NCBI GenBank assembly: GCA_020345785.1
Contig: CP070771.1
Location: forward strand, 1,648,895 to 1,653,909
Direction: 5' to 3'
DNA from: Desulfobacterales bacterium
GTDB lineage: Bacteria; Desulfobacterota; Desulfobacteria; Desulfobacterales; JAFDCJ01
Length of the DNA stretch: 5,015 bases
The position numbers and the translations under genes are program-made. Below, piece by piece: positions 1 to 5,015 of the stretch. Each line of letters begins with the position of its first letter. Positions within the stretch are counted from its first letter, which is position 1. The notes under the pieces were generated by a model. That model did no database searches and was not told the DNA's origin. It saw nothing but the letters and a program-made list of their open reading frames with translations.

Positions 1-3
1 GCG

Positions 4-19
4 ACCGGCTTGTCCCGGT
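4..19 (-). terminator. Possible dnaB terminator hairpin, cut by window edge
   Basis: A 5-bp inverted repeat (ACCGG at 4-8, CCGGT at 15-19) with a 6-nt loop starts four bases after the dnaB stop codon (24-26). The position suits an intrinsic terminator, but the bases where a U tract should follow on the minus strand lie at or beyond the window edge, and the three that are visible are GC-rich. It may equally be a plain 3'-end hairpin. Confidence 0.3.
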
Positions 20-23
20 TAGG

Positions 24-1385
24 TTAAAAGGAGCACTCATTGCTCATGTTCTCAAAACGGGTATATGGTTTGAAAAACGTGAGCTTCAAGCTGCCGATGG
101 GACCATTTCTCTGTTTCGCAAGGGTGATTTCAGCGATGCTCGCACTGGCCAGCGTATTCTGCTCGTTATAAACCTCGTCCCGATAGATAAATATGACCAG
201 ATCGGCGTCCTGCTCCAGCGCACCGGATTCCCTTAGGTCGGAAAGGATAGGTCTTTTGTCCACCCGTTTTTCCAACATGCGATTAAGCTGGGAGAGCGCA
301 ATCACGGGAATCTTCAACTCTTTGGCCATATACTTCAACGACCTGGAAATTTCAGAAATTTCAAGATCCCGCCGTTCGGCACTCTGACGGCTTTTGATTA
401 ACTGGAGGTAATCGATAACCACAAGACCAATACCTTCATTCTTCTTTAGTCTGCGTGAACGAGCGCGGATATCCCAGGCGGTCAAATCGGTCGAATCGTC
501 GATAAATATAGGGGCAGACGCCAGGTTTTCGGCGGCATTGTTCAGCTCCATCCAATCGTCCCGGCTGATGAATCCGCCTCGCAGGCGCCCTGCATTAACC
601 TTGGCCTCGGCAGTCAGCAGCCGTTCGGCCAACTGTTCCTCGGACATTTCCAGCGAAAAAACGGCAACCGGGATACCGATCTCCACAGCAGCATGCCTGG
701 CAATGTTCAATGCCAGGGCTGTTTTCCCCATACTCGGTCTGGCGGCCAGAATAATCAAGTCGGCTTTTTGAAATCCGGCCGTCAGACAGTCCAAATCCCT
801 GAAACCGCTTGGCACCCCCGTGACGATCGCGCGATTTTTCTGTCTTTCTTCCAAACGCTCGATGGTTTCCAGCATCAACTCCCCGACACGGCGGCAGCTT
901 GGCTGCGCCGTGGCGGTCGAAATCTCCAAAATGCTGCGCTCGGCGAAATCGATCACCTCTTCCACATCATCACCACATTTAAGACTGCGATTGATGATTT
1001 CGTTGCCCCGGCGTATCAAACTCCGCAGAGCGGACTTGCGGCGTATAATACCGGCATAGTGACCGGCATGAACAGCCGGCGGAACGGAATCGGCAATTTT
1101 GGACAAATAGACCGCACCGCCGATACTGTCCAACTGCTTCTTGTTGCGAAGTAAATTAGCCAAAGTGACAAGATCTGCCGGTTTACCCTGCGCAGTCAGC
1201 TCCAGAATGCCGGCATATATCTTTTTATGAGCGGTTGCATAAAAGTCTTCCGGTTCGATGATATCCGCCACGTCGTCAAGAACATTATTGTCGATCATGA
1301 TGGCGCTGATCAGCGATTGTTCAGCTTCGATATTCTGCGGTTGGAGTTCCAAAGGTGAGTAAATGCCACTGTTCATCACTATCAT
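24..1385 (-). CDS. dnaB: Replicative DNA helicase DnaB
   Basis: This is the hexameric 5'-3' helicase that unwinds DNA at the replication fork and recruits primase. At 453 residues it has normal family length and no intein. The N-terminal domain (about 15-115) opens with the typical PQNIEAEQS motif, and a linker runs to about 185. The RecA-like motor domain follows: Walker A ARPSMGKT (215-222, K221), the FSLEM motif with catalytic Glu 246, Walker B LVVIDYLQL (321-329, D325), SQLNR (365-369), DLRESGALEQDAD (383-395) and the arginine-finger region KQRNGP (424-429). All key residues are present. The start is uncertain: the ATG at 1385 has only a weak Shine-Dalgarno candidate, and a second ATG three codons later (1376) is about as good. 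dnaB often follows rpsF-rpsR-rplI, but here the upstream neighbour is a membrane enzyme behind a terminator, so dnaB probably has its own promoter in the long leader. Confidence 0.97.
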   Translation of the reverse strand: MIVMNSGIYSPLELQPQNIEAEQSLISAIMIDNNVLDDVADIIEPEDFYATAHKKIYAGILELTAQGKPADLVTLANLLRNKKQLDSIGGAVYLSKIADSVPPAVHAGHYAGIIRRKSALRSLIRRGNEIINRSLKCGDDVEEVIDFAERSILEISTATAQPSCRRVGELMLETIERLEERQKNRAIVTGVPSGFRDLDCLTAGFQKADLIILAARPSMGKTALALNIARHAAVEIGIPVAVFSLEMSEEQLAERLLTAEAKVNAGRLRGGFISRDDWMELNNAAENLASAPIFIDDSTDLTAWDIRARSRRLKKNEGIGLVVIDYLQLIKSRQSAERRDLEISEISRSLKYMAKELKIPVIALSQLNRMLEKRVDKRPILSDLRESGALEQDADLVIFIYRDEVYNEQNTLASASIAEITLAKQRNGPIGSLKLTFFKPYTRFENMSNECSF

Positions 1386-1948
1386 TTACCAGGTTATTGC
1401 GTCCCGAACGTTATCAATGGGCGCTGCCGTGCCGTAGACGAAGTGCAAATTTTACCTTAGGTTATGAATTTCAAGTAATTTATATTATTTCGAAAATGAT
1501 TTTACCGACTTTATGCCTTAGCCACCCCGATTTATCGGTATGAAAATTGAGAAGGTTTTAGCTTTGTATACATCAGCGACCAACGGCGGAGCTTGGTCTC
1601 GGCCCCTTCCAGGGGTCTTCCTCATACCTTCATTTCTTCAGGTGGTCGCTGATCGATGATGAATTCTGCAGAATGGAAGCAATTATCCGCCGGTTGAGGC
1701 TTGACTGTCAAATGTGATCGGAGAAAGTTAATATGGCGTTGGATCGCGTTTAGGGGCAATAATATAATAACTTGAAATTATATTCCTTTTGTAGTGTTTT
1801 TGACATAAACTTCCACAGCAGCCTGTTTTTCTATTTGTGACTGTATTATTAGCAATTCCGTAGACCTGAAGTATATTGATAGAATTCCTAAAAGACGCCG
1901 AAAGGACGATTTTTTATCATTTTCTATTTTTTTCTTAGGTTTTCTAAT
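1386..1948. other. AT-rich non-coding spacer upstream of dnaB
   Basis: No convincing gene is present in this 563-bp stretch; the open frames are short and lack ribosome binding sites or recognisable products. It is visibly more AT-rich than the membrane-enzyme gene. It holds the structured element at 1572-1653, a near-palindrome CCGATTTATCGG (1527-1538), a perfect 12-bp palindrome ATTCTGCAGAAT (1663-1674), and AT-rich patches that could carry the dnaB promoter. These include a perfect minus-strand TATAAT (1777-1782) and a TAAAAT (1449-1454), but neither has a good -35 box at proper spacing. The dnaB promoter therefore cannot be placed from sequence alone. Confidence 0.6.
1572..1653. repeat. 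82-bp structured inverted-repeat element, unidentified
   Basis: Perfect 11-bp arms ATCAGCGACCA (1572-1582) and TGGTCGCTGAT (1643-1653) enclose 60 bases. Inside is a second hairpin, GGCCCC (1601-1606) with GGGGTC (1612-1617), six pairs on the plus strand including one G-U. A competing helix is also possible: GACCAA (1578-1583) with TTGGTC (1593-1598), which uses part of the left outer arm, so two alternative folds exist. On the minus strand it lies about 190 bases upstream of the dnaB start, in a possible 5' leader. It could be a small RNA, a leader element or a small non-autonomous inverted-repeat element. No target-site duplication is visible and it matches no RNA family I recognise. Confidence 0.55.
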
Positions 1949-1979
1949 AAAAAAACCTTCAGAATGATCACCCTGAAGG
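1949..1979 (-). terminator. Intrinsic terminator after tRNA-like repeat copy 1
   Basis: Read on the minus strand, a 7-bp stem (CCTTCAG with CTGAAGG, plus coordinates 1973-1979 and 1956-1962) with a 10-nt loop is followed directly by seven U residues (1955-1949). An A-rich stretch precedes the stem. It lies 11 bases past the CCA-like end of the repeat, and would separate transcription of the membrane-enzyme side from dnaB. Confidence 0.8.
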
Positions 1980-1990
1980 CTTTAAATAAC

Positions 1991-2084
1991 TGGTGCGCCA
2001 GGCAGGATTTGAACCCCGCTTGAAAAGCAGCGGGATTTCGCTGGCGCTCAACCTGCTGCTCGGCCTACGGATTCGTAGAGCAGG
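1991..2084 (-). repeat. tRNA-like direct repeat, copy 1 (candidate small stable RNA)
   Basis: On the minus strand this block ends like a tRNA: T-arm-like GGTTCAAATCC, then CTGGCGC, A and CCA (1994-1991), and then a terminator. It is not a complete canonical tRNA. The bases that pair with CTGGCGC (GCGCCAG, 2047-2041) lie only about 40 nt upstream, and the T-stem partner GCAGG (2056-2052) lies further out, so these two helices cannot form as simple nested stems. Other helices are cccgct/agcggg (2015-2020 with 2029-2034), and a 5' double stem ctgct/agcag (2056-2060 with 2079-2083) stacked on ctacg/cgtag (2065-2069 with 2074-2078). The core 2001-2080 is 73/80 identical to 4936-5015. It may be a degraded tRNA, a tRNA-derived repeat, or a small RNA with a tRNA-like 3' end. 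A real tRNA with an anticodon arm could not be fitted. Confidence 0.55.
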
Positions 2085-2103
2085 AATTTAAAAAATCGAA
2101 AAC

Positions 2104-2131
2104 TACATAATTCCGGTGCGAGCAGAGTCAA
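2104..2131 (-). promoter_or_regulatory. Weak promoter candidate reading into tRNA-like copy 1
   Basis: On the minus strand TTGACT (2131-2126) is a 5/6 match to a sigma-70 -35 box. It is followed after 16 bases by TATGTA (2109-2104), a poor -10 match. Transcription from here would start about 15 bases before the repeat and stop at the terminator at 1949, giving a transcript of roughly 150 nt. The weak -10 box keeps this tentative. Confidence 0.25.
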
Positions 2132-2164
2132 AACGGCAATGAGCCCCAGATCAGTGACAACATG

Positions 2165-2182
2165 CAGGGCCGCAAGGCCCTG
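2165..2182. other. 7-bp hairpin with GCAA tetraloop downstream of the membrane-enzyme gene
   Basis: CAGGGCC (2165-2171) and GGCCCTG (2176-2182) form a perfect stem around GCAA. That is a GNRA tetraloop in plus-strand RNA; the minus-strand loop would be UUGC. It lies 44 bases past the stop codon of the membrane-enzyme gene. No U tract follows on either strand, so it does not look like an intrinsic terminator. It could stabilise the 3' end of the mRNA. Confidence 0.4.
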
Positions 2183-2226
2183 TCCCTGCGCGCATTGATA
2201 CCGTAAAAGCCGCCGCGCCGTTTTTT

Positions 2227-4671
2227 TCAGGTTCCCGGGACTACGGGTACTAGTCGTCCCTGGCGCAGGAGGATCTTGCGCTCGAGTTCCGAAAGCTCCG
2301 CCTCGGAACCACTGAACAGCTCCCGCGGATACGCCACGCCCCCGGACAACATGTTGTTGTAAATGATGTCTTGGTTGTGCATGTTGAGCCCCTCCCCGGC
2401 CAGGTATTGCAAGCGCATGTTGCGGTCGCGGTTGATCTGCGCGTCGTTCAGCCAGTGTGCCAGATCCTCCGGACGGCCGGCGAAAGTGCTGAGCAGGTCG
2501 GTGATATTGATCAATCCGACCTCGGCGAGTGACTTGCGCACCTCGGCGAAACGCGGTTGTCGGAAGCGCTCGATCATGCGGTCCACATCGATCGTATCGT
2601 CATCAGCCATGCCGACCAGCACAAGGTCGTAGCCGGCGCCGCCAATCGTGTTGCCGAATACGGCGCCGTTCGGGAACACACCCATGAAGGTCGCCAGTTC
2701 GCTTTTTACAGCATCCTCGGTGCTTTCATAAAGCTGGACGAACACCGTCACGACACCGCCCGGATTAAGACGCGACTTCGCCAGACGCCAGAATTCCTCG
2801 GTAAAGAGCGCGGCCGCTCCTTTCACCCACGGATCCAGCATGTCGGAAGAAATTCCGTCAAAGGTCATGTCGGTTGTCTGCAGGAAATGCCGGCCGTCGT
2901 CAACATGAATGTCGACGACCGGGTTATTGACGACATCGTAGTTGTAGTCACTGAAATAAGTTGAAATGACTTCCGGGACCAGCGGCTCGATTTCAACAAT
3001 CGTGACGTTGCCGACGTCGGGGTTGATCCCGACCGCTCCGGCTGTCATACCGGACCCGAGACCGATGACGAGGAAATTGTCCTGACCTGCCGGGATCAGT
3101 GTCGTCAGGTGGCCCAGCATGCGTTGCAGCCGCATATCCTGAGGATTACTCGAGGCCTGCACCTTGCCGGAATTGTGGTAGTTACGCACCCTGTTCTTTT
3201 CCTCGGTGACCGCGATCGACGATGTCAGACCCTCGCCGGCGTATATGACATTGACCCCGCGGCCGTAAGTAGGCAGATAACGGCCAAAGGCGATCACTTC
3301 GCCGATTATCGGCGGCACCGCGAGGATACAGCCGACGGCGACCAGCAAGACCATCCCAGCGCTTGCGATTGCCCTGACTCTGAGGGTGTTGAAATCAAAG
3401 CCGGAAATAAACATCAGCAACGCGGAACCGCCGGACAACGCAATGACAATCTGCTGGGTGAATTGACTGCCGATCCAGGGCACCAGAATGAAACCGCCGG
3501 CCAGCGAACCGATGATCGCGCCAAAGGTATTCGCCGCATAGAGCCCGCCGACAAGACGGCCGGAATCCTGTTTGCGGCCCGCCGCAGCGGCCAGTGCCAG
3601 CGGGAAACTGGCCCCCCATAGCAGCGCGGCCGGAAACATCGCCCACATCGAACGCAGGAAATCCACGCGCAAGCGTCGCCAGGGTTCATAACCTGAGATA
3701 TCAATGTCCCAATAGGGGAGGGTCTGGGTAACCCTGTAAGCCGCCCAGGCGATCGTGATGCAAAGCAGCAACTGACAGATACCCAGGGCCTGCTTCGGGC
3801 GTTTCAGGTATTGGGCGAACTTCGCTCCGCCGGTGCTGCCGAGGCCCAGACCAATCAGGAATACCGACAGAATCAGCGAAAAGCCATAGACGGTCGCCCC
3901 GATAAACAGTGACAGGTGCCGGGTCCAGAGGACCTCGGCGGCCAGCGCGGTCGCGCCCGATAGCATCGTTGTGATGTAAACCGGCCAGGCCTGACGTGAA
4001 ATGTAAAAACGGTCCTGACTCTCGTCCTTCCGGTATGCGGCAAACTGCATCACCCCGAACGCCGCCAACGCTACTGTCAGATTCAACGCGACGGCAACGT
4101 ATGTCGCAACGACAACGTCGTAAAAGCGCAACAGATAAAAGCCGGCCAGCATCGTGCCGAGCACGGCACCGATGATATTTCCACCGTAGAAGAGACCAAG
4201 CCAGGAAACCCCGTTCGGAGTTGATTTGACCCAACGAGCGATCGCCGGTAGCGTCGCTCCCATCAGCAGGGTCGGCGGCAGCAGGCAGAGACCTGCGAAC
4301 AGACCACGCAGGGTATAATCCAGGAAGCCTTCAGTTGCCGTACCAAAATACAGATTCCCCAACAGCGGCATGCCGTAAAGCAGCAGTATGCCGCAGACTC
4401 CAATGCCAAGCTCGAGACAGGCGTAGATTTTCAGGGGATGATGGGACGTGGACAGCACCCGCGGCAGCAGCAGACTGCCGAGACACATGCCGCCCATGAA
4501 GGTCCCGAGCAGTATCCCGAGCGAGATAGACGATACTCCGATCACAAGACCCAGCAACTGAAACCAGACCAGTTCGTAGATCAGTGCCGACGCGCCACTG
4601 CCGATAAACAAAAAAAACAGTAAAAAAAACGCCGGGCGTGACGCCGCGGCATCCGTACTGGCCACATTCAT
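2227..4671 (-). CDS. Polytopic membrane protein fused to a spermidine-synthase-like domain
   Basis: The 814-residue protein starts with about 13 predicted membrane segments (residues about 14-455), followed by a cytoplasmic spermidine-synthase-like Rossmann domain (about 470-690) and a helical C-terminal tail. The nucleotide-binding motifs are clear: GLGSGMTAG (537-545), acidic VEIEP (559-563) and DDGRHFL (591-597). SDMLDP (609-614) supplies Asp 610 and Asp 613, where SpeE has its DxxDP catalytic motif. The polyamine-recognition YHE of SpeE is replaced by LQR (515-517), so true spermidine synthase activity is doubtful. This matches the large fused MFS/spermidine synthase family, whose substrate is generally unknown. 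The membrane part contains an internal duplication (about 24-181 and 237-397). The ATG at 4671 is chosen because AGGGG lies 7 bases upstream and the hydrophobic region starts soon after. A terminator lies upstream, so the gene appears monocistronic. It is visibly more GC-rich than its flanks. Confidence 0.93.
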   Translation of the reverse strand: MNVASTDAAASRPAFFLLFFLFIGSGASALIYELVWFQLLGLVIGVSSISLGILLGTFMGGMCLGSLLLPRVLSTSHHPLKIYACLELGIGVCGILLLYGMPLLGNLYFGTATEGFLDYTLRGLFAGLCLLPPTLLMGATLPAIARWVKSTPNGVSWLGLFYGGNIIGAVLGTMLAGFYLLRFYDVVVATYVAVALNLTVALAAFGVMQFAAYRKDESQDRFYISRQAWPVYITTMLSGATALAAEVLWTRHLSLFIGATVYGFSLILSVFLIGLGLGSTGGAKFAQYLKRPKQALGICQLLLCITIAWAAYRVTQTLPYWDIDISGYEPWRRLRVDFLRSMWAMFPAALLWGASFPLALAAAAGRKQDSGRLVGGLYAANTFGAIIGSLAGGFILVPWIGSQFTQQIVIALSGGSALLMFISGFDFNTLRVRAIASAGMVLLVAVGCILAVPPIIGEVIAFGRYLPTYGRGVNVIYAGEGLTSSIAVTEEKNRVRNYHNSGKVQASSNPQDMRLQRMLGHLTTLIPAGQDNFLVIGLGSGMTAGAVGINPDVGNVTIVEIEPLVPEVISTYFSDYNYDVVNNPVVDIHVDDGRHFLQTTDMTFDGISSDMLDPWVKGAAALFTEEFWRLAKSRLNPGGVVTVFVQLYESTEDAVKSELATFMGVFPNGAVFGNTIGGAGYDLVLVGMADDDTIDVDRMIERFRQPRFAEVRKSLAEVGLINITDLLSTFAGRPEDLAHWLNDAQINRDRNMRLQYLAGEGLNMHNQDIIYNNMLSGGVAYPRELFSGSEAELSELERKILLRQGRLVPVVPGT

Positions 4672-4678
4672 TGATTAA

Positions 4679-4683
4679 CCCCT
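4679..4683 (-). promoter_or_regulatory. Ribosome binding site of the membrane-enzyme gene
   Basis: AGGGG on the minus strand lies 7 bases before the ATG at 4671-4669, which is good Shine-Dalgarno spacing. It supports that ATG as the start. Confidence 0.7.
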
Positions 4684-4799
4684 GGAGCGAGACTGAATTG
4701 TTTTTCTCATCCAGTTCGTCCGGAACTTCTTATTGCTTATTGTCGATTTCTTTTAATGGACCTTTAAGATTATTCATTAAGCCCAGCTCTTTATCTTAT

Positions 4800-4828
4800 A
4801 ATTTAGCAAAGATGCTGTATTTAAACAA
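4800..4828 (-). promoter_or_regulatory. Promoter candidate for the membrane-enzyme gene
   Basis: On the minus strand TTGTTT (4828-4823) and TAAATT (4805-4800) are separated by exactly 17 bases. TAAATT matches four of six -10 bases, while the -35 box is weak. An overlapping TATAAG (4800-4795) is an alternative -10. The site begins just after the upstream terminator and leaves a leader of roughly 120 bases before the start codon. Confidence 0.35.
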
Positions 4829-4829
4829 C

Positions 4830-4865
4830 AAAAAAGGAGATGACCTCCATTGGTCTATCCCCTTT
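4830..4865 (-). terminator. Intrinsic terminator after tRNA-like repeat copy 2
   Basis: In minus-strand RNA, AAAGGGGA (4865-4858) pairs with UCUCCUUU (4840-4833) in eight pairs including one G-U. GACC/GGUC (4855-4852 with 4845-4842) forms an inner stem with a 6-nt loop. A run of six U residues (4835-4830) overlaps the stem base. One outer pair holds only as G-U on the minus strand, which supports that direction. Confidence 0.65.
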
Positions 4866-4870
4866 GGACA

Positions 4871-5015
4871 TTACTGGTGCGCCCGTCGCACACCGAAAGG
4901 CCATTATAATTAGACGTGTGATCCCGCTTCGCGGGGGCAGGATTTGAACCCCACCTGAAAAACGGCGGGATTTCGCTGACGCTCAACCTGCTGCTTGGCC
5001 TACGGATTCGAAGAG
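4871..5015 (-). repeat. tRNA-like direct repeat, copy 2, partial and with a split 3' end
   Basis: The core 4936-5015 aligns without gaps to 2001-2080 (73/80 identical; six of seven changes are transitions) and continues past the window edge. On the minus strand the T-arm-like GGTTCAAATCCTGCC is present, but the CCA-type tail GGCGCACCAGTA lies further on. The match to copy 1 resumes at 4883-4871 (12/13 identical) after 52 intervening bases, where copy 1 has one. The intervening stretch holds two small hairpins: cccgc/gcggg (4923-4927 with 4931-4935), and ggtgcgc/gcacacc (4876-4882 with 4888-4894), which overlaps the tail and contains one pair that is G-U only on the minus strand. The CGGGCGCACCA end resembles the 3' end of some tRNA-Arg genes, but no intact tRNA is visible. 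A terminator follows, as with copy 1. Confidence 0.5.

Noticed and set aside
693..1154. 153-codon open frame on the plus strand inside dnaB
   Set aside because: It is antisense to conserved dnaB sequence, has no recognisable domain, and is best explained as a shadow frame.
1800..1805. Plus-strand TTGACA resembling a -35 box
   Set aside because: No acceptable -10 box lies 15-19 bases downstream, and no plus-strand gene follows.
1893..1918. Plus-strand terminator (CGCCGAAAGG hairpin followed by a T run)
   Set aside because: The stem is only four pairs with a bulge, and no plus-strand gene would need it.
1991..2084. Integron attC site
   Set aside because: A GTTRRRY-type match (GTTGAGC) occurs, but no paired inverse core site frames the repeat. 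The T-arm and CCA-like end fit a tRNA-like origin better, and no integrase is present.
1991..2084. Intact tRNA gene
   Set aside because: The 3' end looks right, but no 7-bp acceptor partner at tRNA distance, D-arm and anticodon arm can be fitted together.
3109..3621. 170-codon open frame on the plus strand inside the membrane-enzyme gene
   Set aside because: It is antisense to a clearly coding, motif-bearing gene in GC-rich DNA, and its translation is low-complexity and matches no family.
4675..4777. Two tiny minus-strand open frames in the leader of the membrane-enzyme gene (15 codons from 4777, 11 codons from 4710, the latter ending just before the start codon)
   Set aside because: Neither has a good ribosome binding site or a regulatory-peptide pattern. 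Such short frames are common by chance.
4903..4910. TATAAT-like -10 hexamers on both strands (ATTATAAT)
   Set aside because: No -35 box lies at suitable spacing on either strand. The match arises from an AT-rich palindrome inside the copy 2 intervening stretch.

Overview
The window is bacterial chromosome-type DNA with two complete protein genes, both on the minus strand. They are separated and flanked by AT-rich, hairpin-rich spacers. The replicative helicase sequence and the very large membrane-anchored spermidine-synthase-like protein together suggest a Desulfobacterota (deltaproteobacterial) organism or a relative. That is an inference from protein flavour only; nothing here fixes the taxon.

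Layout, read along the plus coordinates: 1-23 is the tail of a possible hairpin terminator after dnaB. 24-1385 is dnaB (minus), a full-length replicative helicase without an intein. 1386-1948 is an AT-rich non-coding spacer containing one striking structured element, an 11-bp perfect inverted repeat enclosing smaller hairpins (1572-1653). 1949-1979 is a strong minus-strand intrinsic terminator. 1991-2084 is a tRNA-like, CCA-ending repeat (copy 1). 2085-2226 is spacer with a weak promoter candidate and a 7-bp GNRA-type hairpin. 2227-4671 is an 814-residue fusion of a polytopic membrane domain with a spermidine-synthase-like SAM-binding domain (minus). 4672-4829 is its leader, with a good ribosome binding site and a promoter candidate. 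4830-4865 is a second minus-strand terminator. 4871-5015 is a second tRNA-like repeat (copy 2), cut by the window edge.

The most unusual point is the pair of direct repeats. An 80-bp core is 73/80 identical without gaps at 2001-2080 and 4936-5015. Read on the minus strand, each core ends in a T-arm-like motif (GGTTCAAATCC), each is associated with a GGCGCACCA tail, and each is followed by an intrinsic terminator. Differences between the copies preserve one hairpin, including one fully compensatory pair change and one G-U pair that exists only in minus-strand RNA. The repeats therefore look like 3' ends of stable-RNA-like transcription units bracketing a one-gene unit of 2935 bp.

The two protein genes show no functional link. 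dnaB serves chromosome replication. The membrane enzyme has a SAM-type nucleotide fold but lacks the usual polyamine-recognition motif, so its substrate is unknown. A terminator lies between the two genes, so they are probably transcribed separately.
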